Positions 1 to 6,326 of a stretch of DNA of 53,910 bases are shown one piece after another. Below the pieces are notes generated by a model. That model was not told where the DNA came from. It did not search any database and saw only the letters and a list, made by a program, of their open reading frames with translations. The translations under genes were made by a program, and so were the position numbers. Within the stretch, counting starts at the first letter, position 1. The number at the start of each line of letters is the position of its first letter. The DNA is from Bradyrhizobium sp. NAS96.2 (GTDB taxonomy: Bacteria > Pseudomonadota > Alphaproteobacteria > Rhizobiales > Xanthobacteraceae): positions 1-53,910 of the forward strand of contig NZ_LGHK01000118.1 of NCBI RefSeq assembly GCF_001908235.1, read 5' to 3'.

Positions 1-43
1 CCTCATCCGAGGCGATGCGTCGCGCCCGCTTTTTCGCGGTCAT
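1..43 (-). CDS. N-terminus of an unidentified phage-operon protein (partial)
   Basis: An ATG at 43-41 on the minus strand opens a frame that runs off the left edge of the window; the 14 visible codons give MTAKKRARRIASDE. An AGGAAG ribosome binding site lies about 5 bases upstream, and the gene follows the unidentified 104-residue gene in the same orientation, so it is the next member of the leftward prophage operon. The basic start would suit a DNA-binding or packaging protein, but nothing more can be said from 14 residues. Confidence 0.5.
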   Translation of the reverse strand, partial: MTAKKRARRIASDE

Positions 44-101
44 CTTAACTTCCTAACCAGAGAGAATTCGGGAAACGCTGGACGCAACAAACACTGGAAA
101 T

Positions 102-416
102 TCACGGCCGCGGCTGCAGCAGGCGGTCGACGATGTCGCCCGCCGACATGCGCAGGAACGCATCCCGCTCGATTGCGACGCCGAGCCGCTCCAGCCATTC
201 GCGGCGGAAACCGCGACGCTTGAGCCGCGGCGGATCGACGACGCCGGCAGCGGCCGCGTCGCGATCCGGGATCTCGTATTCCTCGAGCTCGCCGAGCTCG
301 GCGCCCTTGACGACCAGCTGGCAGATGACTTCGGCCAGGGCGATCGCCTCCGGCCCTTCGGCGGCCAGGCAGCGCACGATCGCGTTAACCCGCTGCTGCA
401 TTGCCGCGCCGCGCAT
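102..416 (-). CDS. unidentified phage protein, 104 aa
   Basis: I do not recognise this family. The product is mixed acidic and basic, soluble, and has no membrane segment or cysteine motif. Its start overlaps the preceding gene by 32 bases (or 17 if the internal ATG at 401 is used), as expected for the densely packed leftward prophage operon. No strong ribosome binding site distinguishes the two starts, so translation is probably coupled to the upstream gene. Confidence 0.6.
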   Translation of the reverse strand: MRGAAMQQRVNAIVRCLAAEGPEAIALAEVICQLVVKGAELGELEEYEIPDRDAAAAGVVDPPRLKRRGFRREWLERLGVAIERDAFLRMSAGDIVDRLLQPRP

Positions 417-609
417 CGCAGGGCGGCGTCGCCGTGCAATGGATGCGCTCCTCGTCGCGCCAGAACTCGTCCCAATAGCCAGCCGGACCGCCCTCGCGGC
501 GGCCGACCTTGACCATGTCGCAGCGGATGCATTGCTGTTCGGTCTTGAGCGGAAATCGAACCTTCTCGCCCCACTTGTGCCGCGTCGAGCTCTTGCGCGA
601 GGCCTTCAT
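385..609 (-). CDS. small phage protein with CxxC zinc-binding motif, 74 aa
   Basis: The sequence has a basic N-terminus, a CIRC motif around residues 28-31 and two further cysteines near residues 58-64 in an HCTATPPC context. That pattern resembles the small zinc-ribbon proteins common in siphovirus early and late operons. The ATG overlaps the stop codon of the preceding gene as ATGA (606-609). Function is unknown; metal binding is inferred from cysteine spacing only. Confidence 0.6.
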   Translation of the reverse strand: MKASRKSSTRHKWGEKVRFPLKTEQQCIRCDMVKVGRREGGPAGYWDEFWRDEERIHCTATPPCDARRGNAAAG

Positions 610-824
610 TGCAGCTCGCGCTCTTCCGTTGCCGCCTCACGCCAGATGCGGCGAACCTCCTCGGCCTCGGCAGGCGACAAGGCTCGATCCGTACAAAGGC
701 ATTGCCCTGCCCGATCGAACCAGATCCGCGCGTTCCGTCCGCGCTGCGCCCAACCGAGTGAATAACCGAACATGAACAGGCCAAACGCGCCGACCGCGAG
801 CGCGGCGATCTCGAGCTGCGTCAT
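606..824 (-). CDS. small single-pass membrane protein, 72 aa
   Basis: Residues about 4-26 form one hydrophobic segment (LEIAALAVGAFGLFMFGYSLG), followed by a basic stretch and an acidic, helical tail rich in Glu and Arg, which suggests an inner-membrane protein with a cytoplasmic tail. Start and stop both overlap neighbours by ATGA, at 821-824 and 606-609. No family recognised. It is one of several tiny membrane proteins in this operon. Confidence 0.6.
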   Translation of the reverse strand: MTQLEIAALAVGAFGLFMFGYSLGWAQRGRNARIWFDRAGQCLCTDRALSPAEAEEVRRIWREAATEERELQ

Positions 825-1372
825 TGCCGCTGCTCCTGCGTCGCAAGCGGTCGCCTCAAACGCGCCGGGATGCCGGTCGGATTCCGGTTGCGATCGAACC
901 GCTCGCCCTCAGCGATCGCCAATGCGACGCCGCGGACCAGGTCGCGCCGATAGCCGGCCGGCTTCCACCATTCCCGCGTCCAGGGCCATTCGTGCGGGAC
1001 CGCAGGCGATTCCGTGCCAGCGTGCAGAATGAACGCTGCGCCAGCCCGGCCCAGCGTGCCGCGATCGTATCCGTCGTCATGCTCCGTCGACCAACCCTCG
1101 CGCTCGACCTGGCGAAAACGTTCCGCGATCACGGCCTGCATAAACGGCGACAGCGGTCGGCGGATATGCAGCGCCTCGAATAGCCGGCGCAGCAGATACG
1201 ACCTGCAGATCGAGATCGCAGTCATGATTAGGGCGAAAATGATGTTCTGCGCGATCGAAGCCGCGACGCCGAGCAGCGGCAAGAAATAGACCTGCGCGGC
1301 AAGGCTGATGATGAAACCAACCAGAACGTTGATCGCGCTCTCCGCAAGTGATGCCAGTTTCGTTTGCTTCAT
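821..1372 (-). CDS. DUF7220-like membrane protein fused to a phage GWTPEHDD-type domain, 183 aa
   Basis: The start is placed at ATG 1372, which overlaps the preceding stop as ATGA (1369-1372); the longer open frame upstream is a shadow of the neighbouring gene. Residues 1-70 (MKQTKLASLAESAINVLVGF, then FALIMTAISICRSYLLRRLFEAL) resemble the small two-helix phage protein family DUF7220. Residues about 78-115 resemble a separate, soluble phage protein known by its ERxRQxExEGWTxEHDD signature; here it reads AERFRQVEREGWSTEHDDGYD. These two parts usually occur as separate short proteins, so this looks like a fusion. Role unknown. Confidence 0.65.
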   Translation of the reverse strand: MKQTKLASLAESAINVLVGFIISLAAQVYFLPLLGVAASIAQNIIFALIMTAISICRSYLLRRLFEALHIRRPLSPFMQAVIAERFRQVEREGWSTEHDDGYDRGTLGRAGAAFILHAGTESPAVPHEWPWTREWWKPAGYRRDLVRGVALAIAEGERFDRNRNPTGIPARLRRPLATQEQRQ

Positions 1373-1755
1373 TGCCGCATTGCCCCTTTGATGCTCGCCT
1401 CGTTTTGCTGCAACCAGCGCAGCGTATTCGCAGCGGCCTCGAGGCCGTCGCGTTGATAGATCGCCGCAGCCGAGCTCAACTTGCCGCGCCCGCCGCTGCG
1501 GCGATCCTTGAGCTCGGTCTCGACGGCAGTGACCTGCCTGGTTATCGAAATTGCGCAGGCCGGCAGCCGCGCCGCGGCGGCGATGCGCGCCTCGTTCTGC
1601 AGCAGCCAGCGCAGCGTTTTCGCGCCGGCCTCGAGGCCGTCGCATTGGCGCTGCGACGCCGAGCGATCGAGCCTCGAGCGCGCGCCGGCGCTGCGATCCT
1701 TGATCTCGTTCTCGACCGCGGCGATCTGCCGGAACAAGGCGACTTTGTCCGTCAC
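1369..1755 (-). CDS. phage protein built of two tandem 64-residue repeats, 128 aa
   Basis: The start is GTG at 1755, overlapping the preceding stop as GTGA. The product is almost exactly two copies of one 64-residue unit. KDR at residues 19-21 recurs at 83-85, DGLEA at 39-43 recurs at 103-107, and TLRWL at 47-51 recurs at 111-115. Each unit is predicted alpha-helical with a conserved Trp and a following QNEA. The DNA shows the same duplication with a 192-base offset. No known family was recognised; a helical-bundle or adaptor role is possible but unproven. Confidence 0.65.
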   Translation of the reverse strand: MTDKVALFRQIAAVENEIKDRSAGARSRLDRSASQRQCDGLEAGAKTLRWLLQNEARIAAAARLPACAISITRQVTAVETELKDRRSGGRGKLSSAAAIYQRDGLEAAANTLRWLQQNEASIKGAMRQ

Positions 1756-1856
1756 GCGAATGCCCCGCTTAGGCAGAGGATCGCGATCACCCCGAGGACC
1801 AGCAAAATCAGATAGGCCCAGATCAGGCAGCCGCCGCCGTGAGGTCCAACGTCCAT
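1752..1856 (-). CDS. 34-residue single-pass membrane protein
   Basis: This gene was found by reading the gap between the methyltransferase and the duplicated protein. ATG at 1856 is preceded by a GGAGG site at good spacing, and the TGA at 1754-1752 overlaps the next start as GTGA. The product has a short GPHGGG head and then about 22 hydrophobic residues (LIWAYLILLVLGVIAILCL). Such very small membrane proteins are frequent in phage operons. Function unknown. Confidence 0.6.
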   Translation of the reverse strand: MDVGPHGGGCLIWAYLILLVLGVIAILCLSGAFA

Positions 1857-1860
1857 CGGT

Positions 1861-3600
1861 TCATCCTCCGGCCTGCGAAGCACGGCCGACCTCGAGCGTC
1901 GCCGGCGACGCAACCAGTTGCGTAAGGAAATCGCGGCCGGCGTCGCTGACCTTGACGCTGGACGTCGAGCAATGCGCGAAACCGGCGCCGACCAGATGCC
2001 GGACCATGTCGCCGTCGATCTTCTCGCCGGCGTCGATCGCGAGCAGCGCGGCCTGCATGTCGAGCTCGTCCTCGGTCAGCGGCAGCCGCGTTTGCACGCG
2101 ATCGTCGACGACCTCGGCCGGCGCACGATCGATGCGCGCGAGATCCATCTCGCTTTGCGCGACGACGAGCTCCGGCGCCGGCTTGGGCGCGCGGCGCAGA
2201 AACGCCGGGATGTCGAGGCCGTCGTCGTCGGGAATTTCGCGTCCAGGTCGGTTCGCCGGCGGGTCGGCTGTATCGGCGCGGCCAGTGGCGACGCTCGAAA
2301 CGACTTTCCCGATCGGAGACGCGGCAACTGCGTCCGACAGGGCTGGACGGTCCCCGGCGTGAGCTCCGGCGTTCGCAAAATGTGAGATCCGCTCGAGCGC
2401 GGCGATATCGGCCGCGATGACCTCGTCGCGGGTCAACCAAACAGGACCAGGCTCGACGTCGACCACCGCCGGCGCCGTCTGGTTGCCCCATGCGTGCCAG
2501 CCAGGCGGCAGCGGATGCTCGGCGTCGACGCGCGCGAACAGCTCGAGCGCCGGCACGCCGCCGCCCATCGCGGCAATCATGCGGCGGTAATGCTCCGGCT
2601 TGCGCGAATGACCGAGCGGCCTCGATCGCTCGCGATGATTGGAGCCGAACTTTTCGCCGCTCGCCGGCTTCGGCAGGCCTTTGCCGCGCTTGAACAGCAG
2701 CAGCAGCTCATCCTGGTCGCGCACCAGCACGGCGCCGCCGGCCTCGTCCGGATGCTCGTCATCGTTTTTCGTCCAGACGAAGGCCGTCGAGTAGGACTCG
2801 AACCCCCATGACAGCGCGACCGCCGAGGCGAGTGGCATCTGGCAGCGGACCTTGATGACCTCGCCGGTTCGCAGATCCGTCGCCTCGATCTCGGCCTCAT
2901 GCCAGGCGAGCAGATGCGCGCGCGGAATCCAGAGAAACAGCCAGGCGTCCGGCAGGACCATGTCCTTGACCGGCAGGTCGCAGATCTCCGACCACGCCAT
3001 GGTCGGATAGTGGTTTTCATAGGAGCGGCCGGTCACGCCCTGGTTTCGATGCCAGGGCGGATCTGCGTAAATGATCGGATACTTGCGGCCGGTCGGCCGC
3101 AGGGCCGAGGCGTCAGAGAGGGCCTGCGCGAGCCCGCGGCGATGCTCCCTGCCCTTTTCCTCGGCAGCAATCTTGTTGAGGTCCATCACGACGCGGCCGG
3201 CACCGGCGCGCATGTCGGTCTCATGTCTGGCGAGCGCAGCCTCGAACGCCTCGGCATCCATCGCAGCGAGCTTTTGCGCCTTGGATGACAGCTTGCGGTC
3301 GATACCGGCCTCGGCCAGCGTCGGCGGCGAAACCTGTTCCTCGTCGGAACAGGTTTCCGACCGCGGACGCCCGCCCCTATGAAGGCCGACCGTCTCCTTC
3401 TGAGCCTTGACCAGCTCGCCGAGCCGCCGTTCCGCGCGAAAGCGGATCTTCGCCGCCTGAACCTCGAGGTCGATATTCTTGGCGACCTTGGCCGCGAGGC
3501 GGAGCGCCTCGGACTGGTCGCGGATGGTCATGACCTCGTCGACGGCTACGGCCTCGGCCAGTGCACGGCAAGCAGCCTCGTATTTGACCAGCTCGGTCAT
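1861..3600 (-). CDS. MT-A70 family adenine DNA methyltransferase with extra N- and C-terminal domains, 579 aa
   Basis: The central part (about residues 172-375) is an MT-A70 type N6-adenine methyltransferase. It has the catalytic DPPW motif at residues 180-183 inside YPIIYADPPW and the conserved WLFLWIPRAHLLAW and SRKPEHYRRM segments. The N-terminal 150 residues are helical and resemble regions seen before phage MT-A70 and ParB-like proteins. A low-complexity linker (about 400-505) leads to a small C-terminal domain (about 510-565) that could be a winged helix. Typical phage MT-A70 proteins are near 200-250 residues, so this is a large multi-domain form. It probably methylates phage DNA against host restriction or to mark it for regulation. 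Overlaps the upstream gene by ATGA. Confidence 0.85.
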   Translation of the reverse strand: MTELVKYEAACRALAEAVAVDEVMTIRDQSEALRLAAKVAKNIDLEVQAAKIRFRAERRLGELVKAQKETVGLHRGGRPRSETCSDEEQVSPPTLAEAGIDRKLSSKAQKLAAMDAEAFEAALARHETDMRAGAGRVVMDLNKIAAEEKGREHRRGLAQALSDASALRPTGRKYPIIYADPPWHRNQGVTGRSYENHYPTMAWSEICDLPVKDMVLPDAWLFLWIPRAHLLAWHEAEIEATDLRTGEVIKVRCQMPLASAVALSWGFESYSTAFVWTKNDDEHPDEAGGAVLVRDQDELLLLFKRGKGLPKPASGEKFGSNHRERSRPLGHSRKPEHYRRMIAAMGGGVPALELFARVDAEHPLPPGWHAWGNQTAPAVVDVEPGPVWLTRDEVIAADIAALERISHFANAGAHAGDRPALSDAVAASPIGKVVSSVATGRADTADPPANRPGREIPDDDGLDIPAFLRRAPKPAPELVVAQSEMDLARIDRAPAEVVDDRVQTRLPLTEDELDMQAALLAIDAGEKIDGDMVRHLVGAGFAHCSTSSVKVSDAGRDFLTQLVASPATLEVGRASQAGG

Positions 3601-4034
3601 TGCGCGCCGCCTTCCTCGTGCTGGAGCGGAACGAGGGCGACGCCGTCGCCGCAGGACACGACGGCGGCATAATCACCCTGCAGCTGGTCGAGGTGCAGCT
3701 CGATCGCGTCGTCGGCGACTGCGGTCATCCGCTCGCCATTCGCCGCGCAATAGGCGGCGAGCCGCGCCGCAATGTGCGGCCGGATCGAAACCAGCACGCC
3801 GGCGCGGCCGAAGCCCGCCAGCGCGCCGCCGCGCGACGTGGTCGAGAGCTCGCCGCGCTCGACCAGGCCCTGCATCAGGCGGTTGGCGTTGTTCTTGTTG
3901 CAGCCCATCGCCTCCGCGAGCAGGCTGCGCGACGGCATCGCGCCGTGGCGAGCGACGAATTCTGTGATCGCGGCAAGCGCATCGCGCATGCGCGCGGTCA
4001 GGCCCATGCCATTGGAAGCGGGAACGTCGGTCAA
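3597..4034 (-). CDS. LexA-type winged-helix DNA-binding protein, 145 aa
   Basis: Residues about 11-65 match the LexA DNA-binding fold: TARMRDALAAITEF, then PSRSLLAEAMG and NNANRLMQGLVERGEL. There is no peptidase S24 domain; the remaining 75 residues lack the Ser-Lys catalytic dyad. It is therefore a stand-alone DNA-binding protein rather than a self-cleaving repressor. Proteins of this layout are common in rhizobial prophage early operons next to HNH nucleases and MT-A70 enzymes and probably regulate phage genes or replication. Start and stop overlap neighbours by ATGA. Confidence 0.75.
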   Translation of the reverse strand: MTDVPASNGMGLTARMRDALAAITEFVARHGAMPSRSLLAEAMGCNKNNANRLMQGLVERGELSTTSRGGALAGFGRAGVLVSIRPHIAARLAAYCAANGERMTAVADDAIELHLDQLQGDYAAVVSCGDGVALVPLQHEEGGAQ

Positions 4035-4519
4035 AACGGGATATCCTCCGGTTGCGGCCGAGGGCCGAGGCTGGCGACGAGACTGCGAATGATGTCCTCG
4101 AGCGCGGGCGCCGAGCCGCGCGGGCGGCGATTGCGGGCGTTCTGCAGCTTGGTCGACCAGCGCAGGTTGGCGCGGCGGTTATCGAGGGTCTGGCCGTTGA
4201 TGTGGTCGACCGAATGCGAATCCATGTAGCGCTGGCTGCGCGGGTCCGCGGCGATCTGGATCACGCGATGCATGCGCACAGTCGATCGCGACGGTCCCTC
4301 ATTGCGCTTGGCGTAGCGCATCCAGTCGCCGCCGCCGGCGTGCCACACATTCCAGACATTTTCGGAGAGCCAGCCGTAATCGTCTGCGTCGACCAGCGCA
4401 TAGACCGGCTCGCGGGTTGACAGCATGATGCGGCGCCATGGCGTGCCGGTCAGGTCGATCAGCTCGGTCGACACGGCTTCGATGCGCTTGCGGGCGATGG
4501 CGAAAGAGCCGTGCATCAC
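4031..4519 (-). CDS. HNH endonuclease, phage homing type, 162 aa
   Basis: The C-terminal half carries a classical HNH core: SVDHINGQTLDNRRANLRW around residues 105-125, followed by QNARNRR. The first His, the metal-binding His-Asn pair and the downstream Asn are present. The N-terminal 90 residues (YALVDADDYGWLSENVW) resemble the AP2-like domain found in front of HNH nucleases in phages. It may act in DNA packaging, recombination or as a free-standing homing nuclease. It is in frame, of full length for the family, and ATGA-coupled to the GapR-like gene. Confidence 0.85.
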   Translation of the reverse strand: MMHGSFAIARKRIEAVSTELIDLTGTPWRRIMLSTREPVYALVDADDYGWLSENVWNVWHAGGGDWMRYAKRNEGPSRSTVRMHRVIQIAADPRSQRYMDSHSVDHINGQTLDNRRANLRWSTKLQNARNRRPRGSAPALEDIIRSLVASLGPRPQPEDIPF

Positions 4520-4785
4520 AGCATCCCCAACGCCTGCATGTAGGTCTCGAGGATCGCCTCGTCGGCCTCGCGGTCGAGCGGGTCCTGCTGCCGCAGCTTG
4601 ATGATGCGCTTGATGGCCTTGGTGTCGAAGCCATTGCCCTTCGCCTCGGCGAACACATCCTTGATGTCGTCGGAGATCGTGCGCTTTTCCTCGTTCAGCC
4701 GCTCGATCCGCTCAACGATCGATTTCAGCTGATCTTTGGCGAAGCGCGTCGCCGGTTCGTCCTTCGGGGCCGCTGACTTGCTCAT
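4516..4785 (-). CDS. GapR-like (DUF2312/UPF0335) DNA-binding protein, 89 aa
   Basis: The sequence SIVERIERLNEEKRTISDDI followed by KDVFAEAKGNGFDTKAIKRII is the diagnostic core of the GapR/DUF2312 family. GapR is an alphaproteobacterial nucleoid protein that clamps overtwisted, AT-rich DNA ahead of replication forks and stimulates type II topoisomerases. The ATG at 4785 is preferred over a GTG at 4797 because it overlaps the upstream stop as ATGA (4782-4785) and has GGTGG upstream. A phage-borne copy beside an HNH nuclease and a methyltransferase may support phage replication or compete with host GapR. Confidence 0.85.
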   Translation of the reverse strand: MSKSAAPKDEPATRFAKDQLKSIVERIERLNEEKRTISDDIKDVFAEAKGNGFDTKAIKRIIKLRQQDPLDREADEAILETYMQALGML

Positions 4786-4934
4786 CGGTCGTGCCACCGG
4801 AAGCCGGCGCCCGTGTCGACCGGCCGGCCATGCAGCGGCCTGCAGATCACCGCGATCAGCCCGGCAAGGCCGAGGCCGAGGAAAACCCCCATCAGCGTGT
4901 AGAGCTGCGGATCAGACAGACGTTCCGTGATCAT
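4782..4934 (-). CDS. 50-residue single-pass membrane protein
   Basis: This small frame lies in the gap between the GapR-like gene and the helix-turn-helix gene. Its ATG (4934-4932) overlaps the upstream stop as ATGA and its own stop overlaps the GapR start as ATGA, which is strong support for it being translated. Residues about 11-30 (LYTLMGVFLGLGLAGLIAVI) form a membrane helix, followed by a polar RPLHGRPVDTG tail. Function unknown. Confidence 0.6.
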   Translation of the reverse strand: MITERLSDPQLYTLMGVFLGLGLAGLIAVICRPLHGRPVDTGAGFRWHDR

Positions 4935-5332
4935 GGCTCGATCCCCCGTTCGAGTGCGGCCAGGCGGCGCGCGGTATCAGCCTGCTGGGCGCGCAGACGC
5001 GCGATCTCGCGCACGTTGCGGACGCTCTGCGCCCAAGGCGCCTTGACGCCGGCGATCATCGCGTCGTGCACGCGGTCGCCGATGTCGCTGCAAAGGAGAC
5101 GCGCCAGCGCCTCGCCATCGGGCGAGACCTTTCCGGCGAACCATTTCTCGACCACCTTGATCGAGCGACCGGAGCGAAAGGCGACCTCTTTGGTGACGCC
5201 CTTGTTGAGAAAAATCCGCTGCAGCTCCGCGGCGATAGGAGAAAACCACCCGCACGTTTGAGGGATTCGGCCCGCAATCTTGCGGGTGCCGTAGTTTGAC
5301 TGTCCCTGCGCGGGTTTTACGCTCCGGGTCAT
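4931..5332 (-). CDS. helix-turn-helix phage regulator, 133 aa
   Basis: The start is put at ATG 5332, which overlaps the Cro-like stop as ATGA; a longer in-frame extension is not supported. Residues about 30-80 (AAELQRIFLNKGVTKEVAF, then KVVEKWFAGKVSPDGEALARL) look like an XRE/Cro-type helix-turn-helix seen in rhizobial phages. The C-terminus (about 100-130) is a helical, possibly coiled-coil segment rich in Arg, Ala and Gln. As second gene in the leftward operon it may be a CII-like activator or replication regulator; this is positional inference. Confidence 0.65.
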   Translation of the reverse strand: MTRSVKPAQGQSNYGTRKIAGRIPQTCGWFSPIAAELQRIFLNKGVTKEVAFRSGRSIKVVEKWFAGKVSPDGEALARLLCSDIGDRVHDAMIAGVKAPWAQSVRNVREIARLRAQQADTARRLAALERGIEP

Positions 5333-5562
5333 GTGCTCAGCTGTTCCGCTTCCCGACCGGCACCATCGCGCGGTCCGACCCCGACCCAATCGTTCGGCGT
5401 CACTTCGCCGTCAGTCAGCGCGAAGATGGTTGCCATGGCTGTGTGGTCAGGCTCGCGCTCGCCCGTGCGGTAACGCCGAACCGTTTCACCTGACCATCCA
5501 GCCAGCCTGCCAAAGGCGGGGTTGGTCTGGCCGCTTTTGCTCATCCAGTCATCGAATCGCAT
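5329..5562 (-). CDS. Cro-like helix-turn-helix repressor, 77 aa
   Basis: The ATG at 5562 lies 12 bases downstream of operator O1. The open frame extends to 5613, but that extension would be encoded across the operator and is unlikely. RFDDWMSKSGQTNPAFGRLA, then WSGETVRRYRTGEREP is a typical small XRE/Cro DNA-binding fold (residues 2-45). It is divergent from the CI-type repressor and is first in the leftward operon, which is exactly the cro position in lambdoid switches. The function as CI antagonist is inferred from layout. Confidence 0.75.
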   Translation of the reverse strand: MRFDDWMSKSGQTNPAFGRLAGWSGETVRRYRTGEREPDHTAMATIFALTDGEVTPNDWVGVGPRDGAGREAEQLST

Positions 5563-5573
5563 GACCACGAGCA

Positions 5574-5590
5574 TGCACCATTCTGGTGCA
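5574..5590. promoter_or_regulatory. operator O1 (perfect 17-bp palindrome)
   Basis: TGCACCA-TTC-TGGTGCA, 7-bp perfect arms around a 3-bp centre. It lies just upstream of the Cro-like gene start and is the strongest member of a five-site family flanking the repressor gene. Binding by the CI-type repressor is inferred from position and repetition. Confidence 0.85.
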
Positions 5591-5605
5591 TATACAATTG
5601 AAGAA

Positions 5606-5622
5606 TGCACCAATCCGGTGCA
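5606..5622. promoter_or_regulatory. operator O2
   Basis: TGCACCA-ATC-CGGTGCA, one mismatch between arms, centre 32 bp from the O1 centre (three helical turns). It sits between the divergent cro-like and cI-like genes. A TACTAT element (5624-5629) right after it could be the -10 of the repressor promoter, with TTGAAG at 5598-5603 as a -35 at a long 20-bp spacing. Confidence 0.85.
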
Positions 5623-5629
5623 TTACTAT

Positions 5630-5646
5630 AGCACCAATTTGGTGCG
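5630..5646. promoter_or_regulatory. operator O3
   Basis: AGCACCA-ATT-TGGTGCG, perfect inner 6-bp arms, centre 24 bp from O2. It ends 7 bases before the first repressor start codon, a position suited to autorepression of the repressor gene. Confidence 0.8.
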
Positions 5647-5653
5647 AAACCCC

Positions 5654-6256
5654 ATGCCCATGAAGGGGAAATATCCAAACGGACTGGAAGCAGCGATGGA
5701 GCGGGCGAAGCTTTCGTCCGTTAAATTGGCTGAATTGGCCGGCACGTCTCGGCAGCAGATCAACAAGCTGGTCAGCGGCGAGCGGGAGATGACGGCGATC
5801 TGGGCCGAGCGCCTTGCGCCGCCTCTCAAGACCTCGCCTGAAAAGCTGGTATTTCCCGGCCTTCGGACGTTCCGGGCCCCTCTGCTGTCATGGGTCAGCG
5901 CCGGCAGACTTTTCCATCAGGAAGGCGTCAAGAAATCAGACGTGCGCAAATACGTTCATCTAGCCGACCTTCCACGCGGTGATTGGATCGTGCTGGAGGT
6001 GCAAGGCGATTCTATGGACCGGATCGCCCCCGATGGATCGTTCATCTGCGTAAATCTTGCCGACCACAGGACGATTAACGACAAGTTCTACGTGTTCGCC
6101 ACACCGGAAGGCGAAGCGACGTTCAAGCGCTTCCGAAGCGGCACCCCTCCTCGGCTACAGCCATTCTCAACAAACCCTGATCACGAAACGATCATGATGG
6201 CCGGGGAGACGCACATCGTTGGTAGGGTCGGCAGAGTCATCAACGATCTGATTTGA
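5654..6256 (+). CDS. CI/LexA-type phage repressor, XRE domain plus S24 peptidase, 200 aa
   Basis: The master lysogeny repressor of the element. Residues 13-56 are an XRE helix-turn-helix (RAKLSSVKLAELAGTSRQQI). A linker carries the self-cleavage dipeptide Ala83-Gly84 in WVSAGRLF. The S24 peptidase has the nucleophile Ser120 in GDSM and the general base Lys158 in ATFKRF, so all parts for RecA-stimulated autocleavage are present. The start is ATG 5654 or ATG 5660; the longer frame back to 5522 crosses the operators. No Shine-Dalgarno is evident, so the mRNA may have a very short leader. Three operators lie upstream and two downstream. Induction by DNA damage is expected from the intact catalytic dyad. 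Confidence 0.9.
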   Translation: MPMKGKYPNGLEAAMERAKLSSVKLAELAGTSRQQINKLVSGEREMTAIWAERLAPPLKTSPEKLVFPGLRTFRAPLLSWVSAGRLFHQEGVKKSDVRKYVHLADLPRGDWIVLEVQGDSMDRIAPDGSFICVNLADHRTINDKFYVFATPEGEATFKRFRSGTPPRLQPFSTNPDHETIMMAGETHIVGRVGRVINDLI

Positions 6257-6272
6257 GGCCGCATATCAGATA

Positions 6273-6289
6273 GGCACCATATCGGTGCC
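6273..6289. promoter_or_regulatory. operator O4
   Basis: GGCACCA-TAT-CGGTGCC, arms nearly perfect and matching the GCACCA-N3-TGGTGC core found upstream of the repressor. It starts 17 bases after the repressor stop codon, ahead of the rightward operon. Confidence 0.8.
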
Positions 6290-6296
6290 GGGCCAC

Positions 6297-6326
6297 TTGA
6301 CCATGCACCAATCTGGTGCATATTTG
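6297..6326 (+). promoter_or_regulatory. candidate rightward promoter overlapping operator O5
   Basis: TTGACC at 6297-6302 is a good -35, and TATTTG at 6321-6326 (or ATATTT one base earlier) a plausible -10 at 17-18 bp spacing. Operator O5 fills the spacer exactly, which is the arrangement expected of a promoter switched off by the repressor. It would drive the operon beginning at 6356. Confidence 0.6.
6304..6320. promoter_or_regulatory. operator O5 (perfect palindrome)
   Basis: TGCACCA-ATC-TGGTGCA, perfect 7-bp arms, centre 31 bp from O4. The O4-O5 pair has about the same spacing as O1-O2, so cooperative binding on one face of the helix is likely. Confidence 0.85.

Noticed and set aside
1373..1645. 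91-residue N-terminal extension of the DUF7220-like protein
   Set aside because: It overlaps the duplicated 128-residue gene in another frame; the ATGA junction at 1369-1372 marks the real start.
5563..5613. longer start for the Cro-like gene
   Set aside because: It would encode operator O1 as protein sequence and has no ribosome binding site.
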